Positions 21,783 to 31,562 are shown, counted from the first letter of the stretch. The stretch is 64,000 nucleotides of DNA from Acinetobacter brisouioides (GCF_004331075.1 NZ_SJNX01000001.1:186001-250000), one strand, 5' to 3'. Numbers and translations: made by a program. The notes: generated by a model from the letters alone, not told the origin.

Positions 21783-22169
21783 ATGCGTCATTACGAAATC
21801 GTACTTTTAGTACACCCTGATCAAAGCGATCAAGTGGTTGGTATGGTAGAACGCTATATCTCTCACATCAAAGATGCTGAAGGTCAAATTCACCGCTTAG
21901 AAGATTGGGGCCGCCGTCAATTGGCTTACCCGATTAACAAAATTCACAAAGCACACTACATTTTAATGAATGTTGAATGTGGTCAAACGACTCTTGATGA
22001 ATTAGAAGAATTGTTCCGTTATAACGATGCAATCATTCGTAACTTGATCATCCGTCGTGAACACGCAATTACTGAAGAGTCTTTGCTTGCTAAAAGTGCT
22101 GAAGAAAAACGTGCGCGTAAAGCTCAACGTGAAGAAGCACAGCAAGTTTCTCAAGAAGCTGCTGAATAA
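21783..22169 (+). CDS. rpsF: Ribosomal protein bS6
   Basis: Small-subunit protein that binds the 16S central domain as a heterodimer with bS18. The 128 residues start [18 protein letters not shown], the conserved N-terminus, which fixes the ATG at 21783 (AAGGAG upstream) rather than an open extension back to 21717. The C-terminal tail is charged ([14 protein letters not shown]), as usual. First gene of rpsF-rpsR-rplI. Confidence 0.98.
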   Translation: MRHYEIVLLVHPDQSDQVVGMVERYISHIKDAEGQIHRLEDWGRRQLAYPINKIHKAHYILMNVECGQTTLDELEELFRYNDAIIRNLIIRREHAITEESLLAKSAEEKRARKAQREEAQQVSQEAAE

Positions 22170-22180
22170 GGAGAACATCA

Positions 22181-22408
22181 ATGGCACGTTTTTACCGTCG
22201 TCGCAAGTTCTGCCGCTTTACAGCTGAGAATGTTGTGTACATCGATTACAAAGATATCGACACTTTGAAACAGTACATCACTGAAAACGGCAAGATTGTT
22301 CCTAGCCGTATCACTGGTACTAAAGCTCGTTATCAACGTCAGTTAGCGCTAGCAATTAAACAAGCTCGCTATTTGTCTTTGATTCCGTACACTGACAACC
22401 ATAAGTGA
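22181..22408 (+). CDS. rpsR: Ribosomal protein bS18
   Basis: A 75-residue basic protein, partner of bS6 on the platform of the 30S subunit. It contains [29 protein letters not shown] and the C-terminal [24 protein letters not shown] typical of the family. It follows rpsF by 11 bases with AAGGAG before the ATG. Confidence 0.98.
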   Translation: MARFYRRRKFCRFTAENVVYIDYKDIDTLKQYITENGKIVPSRITGTKARYQRQLALAIKQARYLSLIPYTDNHK

Positions 22409-22416
22409 GGTGATCT

Positions 22417-22863
22417 GTGGACGTTATCTTATTACAACGCATTAAAAACCTTGGTAAATTAGGCGATAAAGTTTCTGTGAAAGCTGGTTACGGCCGTAAC
22501 TTCCTTATCCCTCAAGGTAAAGCAGTTGCTGCGACTGAAGCAAACACAACTGCTTTTGAAGCTCGTCGTGCTGAACTTGAAAAACAAGAAGCTGAAGTAC
22601 TAGGCGCAGCTCAAGCACGTGCTGACCAATTGAACGAAGTAAATATCGTTATCACTGCGAAAGCAGGCGATGAAGGTAAACTATTCGGTTCAATCGGTAC
22701 TCGTGACATTGCAGACGCATTAACAAATGCAGGTCTTGTAGTGGATCGTGCTGAAGTTCGCTTACCAAATGGTGCGCTTCGTCATACTGGTGAATTCAAC
22801 ATCGCAATCCAATTGCATCATGATGTTGCTGCTGAAGTACTTGTTACTATTGTTTCTGAGTAA
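22417..22863 (+). CDS. rplI: Ribosomal protein bL9
   Basis: Large-subunit protein, 148 residues: N-terminal RNA-binding domain ([36 protein letters not shown]), long central helix, and C-terminal domain. The start is a GTG at 22417 with GAGGTGA upstream; no ATG fits the conserved N-terminus. Eight bases after rpsR. Confidence 0.98.
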   Translation: MDVILLQRIKNLGKLGDKVSVKAGYGRNFLIPQGKAVAATEANTTAFEARRAELEKQEAEVLGAAQARADQLNEVNIVITAKAGDEGKLFGSIGTRDIADALTNAGLVVDRAEVRLPNGALRHTGEFNIAIQLHHDVAAEVLVTIVSE

Positions 22864-22882
22864 TTTCAGTACCATTCCCAAA

Positions 22883-22916
22883 AAAAAGAGCATGCTTCTG
22901 CATGCTCTTTTTTTTC
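22883..22916 (+). terminator. Terminator after rplI
   Basis: AAAAAGAGCATGC - ttct - GCATGCTCTTTTT, a strong stem followed by T8, about 20 bases past the rplI stop. Confidence 0.93.
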
Positions 22917-23046
22917 ATCATAGTTTTTTCTGATTCATCTGTTCATTTATATTGTTATTAAGATTATGTAGTTTGTCACTTTTGTTTTAAGATAGATTCG
23001 CTAATCTTTTTGTTTTTCCCCTGCTTTATTCAATTTAAGGTTATCT

Positions 23047-24495
23047 ATGTCTCAGGCGAATGCCACAGTTGCACAACACTCTGTTTCTTCTGAAAATAAA
23101 AATACGGAGTCGTCAGGTCAACTCAAAGAATTTCGTACACCTCCACATAACTTGGCGATTGAACAGGCTGTTTTAGCCGCATTAATGACAGTTGCCGAAT
23201 CTTTCGAACAAGTCAGCGATGTACTCAATGAAAATGATTTTTATGCAACTCGGCATAAGTATATTTTTCGTGCCATTGAAAAACTGGCACAGGAAAACTC
23301 ACCTTACGATGCTGTTTTAGTCAATGACTGGTTATTGAAACAAAATCTGATTGATGCAATTGGTGGCGAAGACTACCTGATGCAACTCATGTCAGATTCG
23401 CCTGCAAGTTTCTATAATCTAGAAACCTATGCCATTAAAATTCGTGAATTTGCTACTCTGCGCAATATGATTAAAGCCAGCAATGAAATTTTGCTGAATG
23501 CGTATAACACCAACGGGCGCAGTGTCTCTGAAATTCTTGATTTGGCAGAAACAAATATTTTTTCGATTGCTGAACAACACAATAACAATAAGAAAAATGC
23601 AGGCCCTCAACCGATTACGGCTGTGGTCTCTAACGTATTCAATAAACTTAGTGAATTATCGCAACTCGAGGGTAATATCACAGGTTTGACGACAGGATTT
23701 GTTGAATTAGACAATAAGACCTCAGGGATGCAGGGCGGTGACATGATTATTGTTGCAGCACGTCCATCAATGGGGAAAACAACTTTTGCCATGAATCTGG
23801 TAGAAAGTGTGCTGTTTAACTGTGATCTTCCTGCTCTAGTTTTTTCAATGGAAATGCCCGCTGATTCGATTGCAATGCGTCTAATTTCATCGTTTGGTAA
23901 AGTCCATCAAGGGCATTTACGTTCAGGCAAACTTGATAGCGACGAATGGTCTAAAGTTACAGGCACAATTTTACAACTTCAAGAAAAGCATCTTTATATT
24001 GATGATTCCTCTGCACTTCCACCCACAGAATTACGCGCCCGTGCTCGTCGTGTTGCCAAGCAACATGGGGGCAAACTCGGTTGTATCATGGTCGACTATT
24101 TACAATTGATGAAAGTGCCAGGTATGGGTGATAACCGTGTGGGTGAGATTGGTGAGATTTCCCGAAGCCTAAAAGCTTTAGCAAAAGAAATGAACTGCCC
24201 TGTTATTGCACTATCACAGCTTAACCGAAGTTTGGAAAACCGACCAAATAAACGCCCTGTGATGTCAGACTTGCGTGAATCTGGTGCAATTGAACAAGAT
24301 GCCGACTTAATCATGTTTATTTATCGTGATGAAGTTTACAACAAAGAATCTAAAGAAGCTGGAACGGCCGAAATTATTATCGGTAAGCAACGTAATGGTC
24401 CAATTGGAACAGTACGACTGGCTTTTGAAGGACAATACACTCGTTTTAGTAATCTCTCTCCCGAGTACTATAACCAATTTGATGACGAAGAATAA
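23047..24495 (+). CDS. dnaB: Replicative DNA helicase DnaB
   Basis: Hexameric 5'-3' helicase of the replication fork, 482 residues. After a variable N-terminal tail comes the primase-interacting domain (from PPHNLAIEQAVLAALM, about residue 32), then a RecA-like motor with Walker A ARPSMGKTTFAMNL, Walker B IMVDYLQLM and the arginine-finger region ALSQLNRSLENRPNKRPVMSDLRESGAIEQDADLI. No intein or insertion. alr follows 19 bases downstream. Confidence 0.98.
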   Translation: MSQANATVAQHSVSSENKNTESSGQLKEFRTPPHNLAIEQAVLAALMTVAESFEQVSDVLNENDFYATRHKYIFRAIEKLAQENSPYDAVLVNDWLLKQNLIDAIGGEDYLMQLMSDSPASFYNLETYAIKIREFATLRNMIKASNEILLNAYNTNGRSVSEILDLAETNIFSIAEQHNNNKKNAGPQPITAVVSNVFNKLSELSQLEGNITGLTTGFVELDNKTSGMQGGDMIIVAARPSMGKTTFAMNLVESVLFNCDLPALVFSMEMPADSIAMRLISSFGKVHQGHLRSGKLDSDEWSKVTGTILQLQEKHLYIDDSSALPPTELRARARRVAKQHGGKLGCIMVDYLQLMKVPGMGDNRVGEIGEISRSLKALAKEMNCPVIALSQLNRSLENRPNKRPVMSDLRESGAIEQDADLIMFIYRDEVYNKESKEAGTAEIIIGKQRNGPIGTVRLAFEGQYTRFSNLSPEYYNQFDDEE

Positions 24496-24514
24496 TCTCT
24501 TAAGGAGTCCAAAA

Positions 24515-25588
24515 GTGCGTCAAGCTACAGTTACTATCAACCGCGAAGCACTACAGCATAACTTGAACCAAGTGAAACAGCTCGCGCCAAATTCCAAGGT
24601 CGTCAGTATGGTCAAAGCCAATGCCTATGGTCATGGATTAGAAAACTGTTTGTCTGCACTTACACAGTCAGATGCTTTTGGGGTTGCTTGCTTAGATGAA
24701 GCCATTGAAATTCGCCAATTGGGCTTTAACCAGTTAGTTACCTTAATTGAAGGTGTCTTTAGCGAAGATGAAATGCAAATTTCCATCGATAATAAATTTG
24801 AATGTATGCTGCACCATCAGCAACAACTCGACTGGATTCGTAAATATAAAAATCAATATCAAGCCAAAGGCTTAAAAGTTTGGGTCAAACTCAATAGCGG
24901 TATGAACCGTTTAGGCTTTAAAGTTCCTGAAATTATTGACATTATCAATACATTGAAAGCTGAAGGTTTTGAATGCGTTTTGGCAATGCACTTCGCTAAT
25001 GCCGATGCCGATGACCACCCAATGAACGAACAGCAAAAACAACAATTCTTGCAAGTGCGTGAAGCCTGTGCGCCTGTCTTAAGTTCTTGCTGTAACTCAG
25101 CTGCCATCATGAAATGGCCAGAGCTGCACTTTGATTATGTCCGTCCAGGCATCATGTTATACGGTGCAACCCCATTTGATCACCGCCCTGTCGCGGAACT
25201 TGATCTTCAGCCTGTCATGACTTTTAGTTCAGGCATTATGGCTTTAAATAAAATTCATGCAGGCGAAAAAGTAGGGTACGGCTCAACTTTTGTTGCACAA
25301 AAAGATATGGAAATTGCCATTGTATCAATTGGTTATGGTGATGGTTATCCACGTGCATACATTGAGCAAAATTATGTAGTTGTAAATGGTCAGACTGTTC
25401 CTTTAGTTGGTCGTGTCAGCATGGACATGATGGCAATTGATGTGACGGGTTTAAATGCCACAATTGATACTCCTGTTGAACTTTGGGGTACACAACGCCT
25501 AGTCGATGATGTTGCCAAAGCAAATGGAACGATTGGTTATGAATTACTTTGCCGTTTAAGCAAACGTCCTACACGTCAAGTGATTTAA
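24515..25588 (+). CDS. alr: Alanine racemase
   Basis: PLP enzyme that interconverts L- and D-alanine, supplying D-Ala for peptidoglycan. The 357 residues carry the PLP lysine K34 in VSMVKANAYGHG and the catalytic Tyr255 in GYGSTF. The start is a GTG at 24515 with TAAGGAG upstream; an open frame back to 24326 overlaps dnaB and is not used. Probably transcribed with dnaB. Functionally linked to dadA at 10.5 kb, which consumes D-alanine. Confidence 0.96.
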   Translation: MRQATVTINREALQHNLNQVKQLAPNSKVVSMVKANAYGHGLENCLSALTQSDAFGVACLDEAIEIRQLGFNQLVTLIEGVFSEDEMQISIDNKFECMLHHQQQLDWIRKYKNQYQAKGLKVWVKLNSGMNRLGFKVPEIIDIINTLKAEGFECVLAMHFANADADDHPMNEQQKQQFLQVREACAPVLSSCCNSAAIMKWPELHFDYVRPGIMLYGATPFDHRPVAELDLQPVMTFSSGIMALNKIHAGEKVGYGSTFVAQKDMEIAIVSIGYGDGYPRAYIEQNYVVVNGQTVPLVGRVSMDMMAIDVTGLNATIDTPVELWGTQRLVDDVAKANGTIGYELLCRLSKRPTRQVI

Positions 25589-25590
25589 TC

Positions 25591-25632
25591 AAAAAATAGA
25601 AAGCCAAGTCCAACTTGGCTTTCTATTTTTTG
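25591..25632 (+). terminator. Terminator after alr
   Basis: A very long stem, AAAAAATAGAAAGCCAAG and its complement CTTGGCTTTCTATTTTTT around a short loop, starts 3 bases after the alr stop. Both strands end in T-runs. Confidence 0.93.
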
Positions 25633-25787
25633 TATTGGTTTTAGTATCAATCATACTCAGCGCATTTAAATTACTGGCACAGCATTCCTATCCATTCATC
25701 ACTTAAATTCTTCAACACTTCCCACACAGAACCAATTAGTGTGACGTCAGATCTCAAAAACCAGCTTATTATTCAGATAAATAAATA

Positions 25788-26522
25788 CTAAAGTAAATAA
25801 TCGTCACTTGGTTTTGGTATCTCATGCAAGCCGCGACGTAAGGTTTCCGACCATTGTGTGCTAATTTGGTGAAAATAAGCATCTTCGCTAGTAATGCGTT
25901 TACCCTGCGGGATTTTCAGGCTATCCACCTGATAGACCAATAAATCGAGCGGCATGCCAACCGAAACATTGGAACGTAAGGTTGAATCAAAAGAAATTAG
26001 ACTACAACGTATGGCTTCATCCAGTGGCATGTCATAAGTCAATGCCCGATCTAAAATCGGCTTACCATATTTACTTTCACCAATTTGAAAAAACGGCGTA
26101 TCTTTGGTGGCGCAAATAAAATTACCTTGAGGGTAAATATTGTAAAGTTGCAGTTCATCATCCCCTATTTGCCCTCCCACGAGTAAACTACAGTAATAAT
26201 TACTTTGCTCTTGTGTGTCTTCAGTCACATCCTGAATGACTTTACGTAAGGTACGCCCAACCAACTGCGCAACTTCAAACATCGTATTAAGGGTATATAA
26301 ATTGGGCTCTTGTTTTAAAGCAATCTGGTTGCGTAAATATCCAATGACAGCCTGAGTAGTCGCAAGATTACCTGCTGTTTGGATTGCAATAAAACGCTCT
26401 TGCTGCACGCCAAACGTATATAACTTACGGAACACTGAAATCTGATCAACGCCAGCATTGGTACGAGTATCACTAATAAATACTAACCCATCCTTTAAAC
26501 GTAAAGCACAACAATAGGTCAT
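25788..26522 (-). CDS. Anbu, ancestral proteasome beta-like peptidase
   Basis: Ntn-hydrolase of the proteasome/HslV superfamily, 244 residues. After Met removal the N-terminus is TYCCALRLKDGLVFISDTRTNAG, putting a threonine at position 1 as nucleophile with the beta-subunit type strand after it, followed by FRKLY, where the Lys matches the catalytic lysine. The ATG at 26522 is required for this Thr1 and has AAGGGAAG upstream. Anbu forms large helical or ring-like assemblies; its substrate is unknown. Last gene of a four-gene operon (ATP-grasp, alpha-E, transglutaminase, Anbu) that recurs in many proteobacteria. Confidence 0.88.
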   Translation of the reverse strand: MTYCCALRLKDGLVFISDTRTNAGVDQISVFRKLYTFGVQQERFIAIQTAGNLATTQAVIGYLRNQIALKQEPNLYTLNTMFEVAQLVGRTLRKVIQDVTEDTQEQSNYYCSLLVGGQIGDDELQLYNIYPQGNFICATKDTPFFQIGESKYGKPILDRALTYDMPLDEAIRCSLISFDSTLRSNVSVGMPLDLLVYQVDSLKIPQGKRITSEDAYFHQISTQWSETLRRGLHEIPKPSDDYLL

Positions 26523-26544
26523 TAACACTTCCCTTCGTTTTAAA

Positions 26545-27333
26545 CTAGCATGACAAAACCTGTACGATCGAACGCATTGTTTCTACGCCGCCACGCTCAC
26601 GCACCCCTCGTATAGGAGCAACATCATAATAATCTCGACCAATTGCAACATAAATATGCGAATGTGGGGTAAAAATTTGATTACTGATATCAAAACAATA
26701 CCATGTTTGATCTAAATAAACCTCAGCCCAAGCATGACTTGCCAAGTGCATCATATCTGGCGCATATAAATAACCCGAAACATAGCGCGCAGGTATACCT
26801 AAAGCGCGACACATGGCAATAAATACATGGCTATGATCCTGACAAACGCCACCTTGCTGATGTGCGTTAAAAACCTCTGTTGCAGGCGTATGGACTTCTG
26901 TTACCTGAGAACAATATGGAATGTGCTGCAAAATTGCAGCTGCCAACAACTGCAATTCCTCACGCGTTTTGTATTTTATATACTCATGAGCAAATGCCAG
27001 CATTTCACGATTGCACTCGGTCATACTGGTTGACTGCAAAAAAATACTCGGATGAATGGCGCAGTTTTGTGCTGCAACTTCACATTTAGAATCAATTTCT
27101 ACAATGCCCTGCGCCATAATGATGAGTTGCTGGTAAGCATAACGCTGAGTACTCGTCACCCACAGATTACTAAAAGCATCCTTTTGAGTACTATATTGCC
27201 CAGGAATGCTTACATCCCATGAATGTACCTGCTGATGTACGCCGCTTTGTGGCATCATTTTAATATATTGAATACTATTACTTACTGCCTCTGAATACTG
27301 ATAATGCGTTTGATGATTCACCATTAATCTCAT
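26545..27333 (-). CDS. Transglutaminase-like protein of the Anbu operon
   Basis: A 262-residue protein with an N-terminal beta domain (MRLMVNHQTHYQYSEAVSNS, about 1-85) and a transglutaminase-like core. The Cys-His-Asp triad can be placed at C164 (GGVCQDH), H200 (ASHAWAEV) and D215 (CFDISN). It may cleave or ligate peptides. Its ATG overlaps the TGA of the alpha-E gene by 4 bases, and Anbu follows 22 bases after its stop. Confidence 0.88.
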   Translation of the reverse strand: MRLMVNHQTHYQYSEAVSNSIQYIKMMPQSGVHQQVHSWDVSIPGQYSTQKDAFSNLWVTSTQRYAYQQLIIMAQGIVEIDSKCEVAAQNCAIHPSIFLQSTSMTECNREMLAFAHEYIKYKTREELQLLAAAILQHIPYCSQVTEVHTPATEVFNAHQQGGVCQDHSHVFIAMCRALGIPARYVSGYLYAPDMMHLASHAWAEVYLDQTWYCFDISNQIFTPHSHIYVAIGRDYYDVAPIRGVRERGGVETMRSIVQVLSC

Positions 27334-27932
27334 GTGACAACTCCAAACATCTGCTGTAAGTGCGCATTTAATCGATTAAATGTACTCAAATCAGGCTGAA
27401 ATTTAAATTTCTGCCAGACTTGAACATAGTCTTCCCAGTCATAATTACTCAAGGCATTTGCAAGAATATCCAGCTTTTCGAGGGTGTCATTACTCTCCTG
27501 CTGTGTACGCAACGCCTGATCGAGTTTCTCAATATATTTGCCTAGGCTAAAAAACAAGAAAATATCTTGAGATTCAGCTTCCAGAACTGCCTCAACATCA
27601 CTGATAACCTGACAAATTGCAACTGCATTACTCTTAGCAGATTTAAACATCGCATTGAGTTCAGCGTAGCTTTGCACTGATAAAATACCTCTCAGTGCCT
27701 GCACATTGTCATAGGCAATACTGAACTGCTGGCTAAATGAATAAGTCTGTTCAGAATCAAATAACAATGCTGTTAATGATGCAGCATCATAGGCGGGTAA
27801 GTACAAAGCAGAAATTAACTGTTTGGCATGTTCATCATCTTGTAAAGGCAAATGCTGACACAGAAAATGAATCCGCGTCAGATAACGACCTAGCCAAAAA
27901 ATATTGTATGCATTTGAAGTCAGCAATAACAT
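27330..27932 (-). CDS. Alpha-E domain protein of the Anbu operon
   Basis: A 200-residue all-helical alpha-E (DUF403) protein. The hallmark N-terminus LLLTSNAYNIFWLGRYLTRI is present. It is normally found beside, or fused to, the circularly permuted ATP-grasp, and the pair is predicted to make or modify peptides. ATG 27932 has GGAGAGA upstream and starts 10 bases after the ATP-grasp stop; longer in-frame starts overlap that gene. Confidence 0.85.
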   Translation of the reverse strand: MLLLTSNAYNIFWLGRYLTRIHFLCQHLPLQDDEHAKQLISALYLPAYDAASLTALLFDSEQTYSFSQQFSIAYDNVQALRGILSVQSYAELNAMFKSAKSNAVAICQVISDVEAVLEAESQDIFLFFSLGKYIEKLDQALRTQQESNDTLEKLDILANALSNYDWEDYVQVWQKFKFQPDLSTFNRLNAHLQQMFGVVT

Positions 27933-27942
27933 ATGTCTCTCC

Positions 27943-29490
27943 TTATGCATGCAATGTTTCAATAACCCAAGTATCTTTAATACCGCCACCTTGTGAAGAA
28001 TTCACCACCAGTGAGCCCTCTTTCATAGCAACACGGGTTAAGCCTCCTGGCACAATTTCAGTGCGCTGTGGTGAACTCAAAATGAACGGGCGCAAGTCAA
28101 TATGACGCTCAGCAATACCACTGTCAGTTAATGTTGGCGCAACTGATAAATCTAGAGTCGGTTGAGCAATATACAAATGCGGATATGCAATCACTTTTTG
28201 TTTAAACTCAGCAATTTGCTTTTCTGTTGCCTGTGGGCCAATCAACATGCCATAACCACCCGAGCCTTGCGCTTCTTTCACTACAAGGTTATGCATATTT
28301 TCAATCACATAGTCCAAATCATGACGATCACGGCATTGATAAGTTGGTACATTTTTTAAGATAGGTTGTTCATTTAAATAATATTCAATCATTTTATCAA
28401 CATACGGATAAATTGATTTGTCATCAGCAACGCCTGTACCTGGTGCATTGGCAATAATCACATTCTGTTTTAAATATGCTGACATCAACCCTGCAACACC
28501 TAAACAACTGTCTGGGCGGAAACTCAAGGGATCTAAAAAAGCATCATCCAGACGGCGATAAATCACATCAACTCGTTGCTTTCCACGAATGGTTTTGGCA
28601 TAGACCATATCATTTTCAACAAACAAATCTTGCCCAGTGACCAATGGCACATCCATTTCACGAGCCAAAAATGCATGCTCATAATAAGCACTATTAAAAC
28701 GTCCTGGTGTAAGAACCACGACGGTTGGTCGATCAACTAAAGCATTTTCTTCTAAAATAGCGCGCAAAAGCTGTGGGTATTGCTCAATTTCATACAATTT
28801 ACTTTTCTGGCACAAATCAGGCATAAGTTCTTTACTGATTTTGCGACTTTCTAGCATGTAAGACACACCCGATGGTGTACGTAAATTATCTTCTAAAACA
28901 AAAAATTCGCCCGAACGATCCCGAATAATATCGATCCCACTAATTTGTGAATAGATCTTCCCTTTGAGTTTAAAATTCATCATTTGTGGCTGAAATGCTT
29001 CATGACTCAAGATCTGAGTCTCAGGAATAATGCCATTTTTTAGAATTTCCTGACGGTTGTAAATATCATCAAGAAAATGATTTAAAGCATTAACGCGCTG
29101 CAAGCAGCCTGTAGAAATTTTGTCCCATTGTTTTTTTGCAATTACTCGCGGAATCAAATCGTAGGGAATTGTACGCTCAGTCCCTTCTGCCTCACCATAT
29201 ACGGTAAAAGTAATCCCATGATAAAGAAAAAATTCTTTTGCTTCCTGATTTAAAATTTTCAAATCCGCAAGGCTACGTTCAAACAACCATTTTTCAATAT
29301 TCTGACAGGCTTCTGCTGACATGTGACGGTCATCAAGCATTTCATTAAAGAACTTCGAATGAAGCTGCTGAAACAAATTTTTACCCTGCTGGCTTCTTGG
29401 CTGAACATGCTGTGGTTCTAAGTGACTATAGCCTACACCTGTAACAACATTTTCTATCATATTTAAAGGCTCTTTATTATCTTTTAGCAT
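27943..29490 (-). CDS. Circularly permuted ATP-grasp protein of the Anbu operon
   Basis: A 515-residue CP-ATP-grasp type 2 protein (DUF404/DUF407). Visible landmarks are RGIPYDLIPR-like TERTIPYDLIPRVI, GIDIIRDRSGEFFVLEDNLRTPSGVSYMLESR, VVLTPGRFNSAYYEHAFLAREM, VDVIYRRLDDAFLDPL, ANAPGTGVADDKSIYPYV and VVKEAQGSGGYGMLIGP, the last being the nucleotide-binding loop. ATP-grasp enzymes join a carboxylate to an amine through an acyl phosphate, so a peptide ligase role is likely. First gene of the operon; the WYL regulator gene is divergent, 222 bases away. Confidence 0.9.
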   Translation of the reverse strand: MLKDNKEPLNMIENVVTGVGYSHLEPQHVQPRSQQGKNLFQQLHSKFFNEMLDDRHMSAEACQNIEKWLFERSLADLKILNQEAKEFFLYHGITFTVYGEAEGTERTIPYDLIPRVIAKKQWDKISTGCLQRVNALNHFLDDIYNRQEILKNGIIPETQILSHEAFQPQMMNFKLKGKIYSQISGIDIIRDRSGEFFVLEDNLRTPSGVSYMLESRKISKELMPDLCQKSKLYEIEQYPQLLRAILEENALVDRPTVVVLTPGRFNSAYYEHAFLAREMDVPLVTGQDLFVENDMVYAKTIRGKQRVDVIYRRLDDAFLDPLSFRPDSCLGVAGLMSAYLKQNVIIANAPGTGVADDKSIYPYVDKMIEYYLNEQPILKNVPTYQCRDRHDLDYVIENMHNLVVKEAQGSGGYGMLIGPQATEKQIAEFKQKVIAYPHLYIAQPTLDLSVAPTLTDSGIAERHIDLRPFILSSPQRTEIVPGGLTRVAMKEGSLVVNSSQGGGIKDTWVIETLHA

Positions 29491-29712
29491 ATCAACCTCT
29501 CATCTTTATAAGGCTTATATTTAAACTAGCAAAATTAGTGCCATATCAACATAACGGCTTTTTACTTCAATTTTTTGTATCGTTTAAGATTTATTATTGA
29601 TATCTCACCGACAAAAAGCTAGTGTATAGTAAGTTTTCGTTTCGAGTTGTTTTTTAAATTATTTACAACTTAAAACCACCTCATTCATTTAATCATTCAG
29701 TTTAAATCATCC

Positions 29713-30702
29713 ATGTCCGCACAAGAAAAAGAAACTTCAAATAGCCTGCATCGACAATGGCAAATTTTATCGTGCCTGACCACAGGGAAATGGACGGGTA
29801 CACGTCAACTACAAGAAATTTTGCAGCGTGAAGGGATTGACATTAGTTTGCGTACCATTCAACGCGACCTCAACCAGTTAGCACAACGCTTTCCTATCGA
29901 AAGTAATAAAGAAGTGCCTCAAGGCTGGCGCTGGCGTTCCGATGCGCCGATTCAAAGCTTGCCACACATGACCAGCTCACAAGCTGTGACATTTATGATG
30001 GTTGAAGAGCACTTAAAGCATCTTCTCCCACCCAGTTTAATCAATGAAATGATGCCATGGTTTGATCTGGCTCGGCGGAGTCTATCCAGTCAAAATAATG
30101 TCCGACAGTGGATTAATCGGGTGCGGATTGTGCCTGCAAGCCAACCACTGATTCCACCTTTGATTGATCAGCAAGCCCAGCAGGTTATTTATGAAGGCTT
30201 ATTGCAAGACAAACAAATTGAATGTGTATATCAGGGACGTGAACGCGAGGAAAAAAGCTATTTGCTCAATCCATTAGGTCTGGTACAAAAAGGTGCGATT
30301 ATTTATCTGATTTGTACTCGACATGACCGACAGGATATACAGACCTTTGCTTTGCACCGTTTTAAGTCAGCCAGCTTATCGAACCACCGTGCAATGCATC
30401 CTGTCGATTTTAATATTGATCAATATATTGAATCTGGCGCTTTGGGATTCCGGATTGATCTAAATAAACCAACCGAGTTGGTGCAATTGCAGCTCACCAT
30501 GCATGAAACCGATGCCAAAACATTCTATGAATCACAACTCAGTAAAGATCAGAGCATTCAGCATTTAGATCATCAACTGGTCTTGATTCAGGCAACCGTT
30601 CCATTAACTTCACAACTCATCTGGTGGTTACGCAGCTTTGGGCAAAAAATTCGGCATATTGAACCTGCTCAAGTTTCAGCTTATGTCAATGAGGTAATTT
30701 AG
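29713..30702 (+). CDS. WYL-domain transcriptional regulator
   Basis: A 329-residue regulator: N-terminal DeoR-type winged helix (about 10-75, RQWQILSCLTTGKWTGTRQLQEIL... SLRTIQRDLNQLAQRFP) and a C-terminal WYL domain (about 160-330). The core WYL stretch is degenerate, with SYLLNPLGLVQKGAIIYLICTRH containing the conserved NPLGLV element. WYL domains bind ligands, some of them nucleic acids. It is divergent from the Anbu operon and is a candidate regulator of it. Its last 17 bases overlap the end of the convergent gene. Confidence 0.85.
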   Translation: MSAQEKETSNSLHRQWQILSCLTTGKWTGTRQLQEILQREGIDISLRTIQRDLNQLAQRFPIESNKEVPQGWRWRSDAPIQSLPHMTSSQAVTFMMVEEHLKHLLPPSLINEMMPWFDLARRSLSSQNNVRQWINRVRIVPASQPLIPPLIDQQAQQVIYEGLLQDKQIECVYQGREREEKSYLLNPLGLVQKGAIIYLICTRHDRQDIQTFALHRFKSASLSNHRAMHPVDFNIDQYIESGALGFRIDLNKPTELVQLQLTMHETDAKTFYESQLSKDQSIQHLDHQLVLIQATVPLTSQLIWWLRSFGQKIRHIEPAQVSAYVNEVI

Positions 30703-31198
30703 CTGTTACATCAATATCATCATCTTGTTCTATAAATGCATAGCGCTGAAACTCTAGTTGAGTTAACTGTTTGGCAATCGGTGCTTGTAAAAAATCATCA
30801 AGTCGTTGTTTCACAATAACTTCAACATCATCGCCTTCTTGCAAAATACCTGTGCCTTCGTCTTCATGTACTTCACCATTTACAGTCATATAACGGCGCT
30901 GCAATTTTCCTTCATGATATTGCTCAAAAAAATAGCTATTTGCCAGAGAAAATAAAACAAACTGAATAATATCTTCTTTCACATCTGAAACATCATAAGA
31001 CTGACCTGCATGATAAATAATCAGGCAGCCCACGGCATTACAATAAACGTCTATCGTGTTTTGATCACGTTCTAAATCACAAGCTTCAGTAAAACTAATA
31101 TCCCCCTGAAATTCCAGTTCAGTTCCAAATAATTCTTCTAAATCATCTTGAGAAGTAATCACTTTTTTTACAATACATCCTGCAATATTCATTCCCAT
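30686..31198 (-). CDS. Hypothetical acidic protein
   Basis: A 170-residue, strongly acidic soluble protein that I cannot place in a family. It has no signal peptide or membrane helix, and three cysteines in the N-terminal half (GCIVKK, EACDLER, YCNAVGC adds one more pair). The predicted strands around GCLIIYHAGQSYDVSDVKEDIIQFVLFSL suggest a compact alpha/beta fold. Start supported by AAGGTGA upstream. The 3' end overlaps the WYL gene by 17 bases in the opposite direction. Confidence 0.7.
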   Translation of the reverse strand: MGMNIAGCIVKKVITSQDDLEELFGTELEFQGDISFTEACDLERDQNTIDVYCNAVGCLIIYHAGQSYDVSDVKEDIIQFVLFSLANSYFFEQYHEGKLQRRYMTVNGEVHEDEGTGILQEGDDVEVIVKQRLDDFLQAPIAKQLTQLEFQRYAFIEQDDDIDVTAKLPH

Positions 31199-31300
31199 AA
31201 AATCACCTTAAAAATTTTATAAATTAATATATTGAGCATACTTTATTTTTGAAAAGATCACTATTTTTGTCTCATGATAATAACTGAATTATCAATAAAA

Positions 31301-31374
31301 TAGGCTGCTTTCATCATCATGTACACCTTCTTTATATCCCTGAGCAAAATTGAAATATATTTCAATGAAGCCTA
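31301..31374. repeat. MITE-like inverted-repeat element, copy A (74 bp)
   Basis: Begins TAGGCTGCTTTCATCATC and ends TTTCAATGAAGCCTA, so the termini are imperfect inverted repeats of TAGGCTTCTTT. The inside has TTTATATCCCT, shared with copy C, and a palindrome GAAATATATTTC near the right end. TA at each tip would fit a TA target duplication. Confidence 0.6.
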
Positions 31375-31562
31375 GCAGAAAAAATGGGCCGATGAAAATA
31401 AGTCTAATATGTTACACAATATAGGGATCAGACAACAATTGGAATCTTGCTACATCATCTAAAAATACCTGTTTGCTCAATCGAAATAGGCATCAAATAT
31501 TGGATCTGACTTAAAAAAACGCTCAATACCATAAAAAATAAATGGGTTATTTAAAATAAATT

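Noticed and set aside
25788..26522. Anbu gene as a true 20S proteasome or HslV
   Set aside because: The CCALRLKDGLVFISDTRTNAG start and operon partners are those of Anbu, and no unfoldase gene (hslU, mpa) is nearby.
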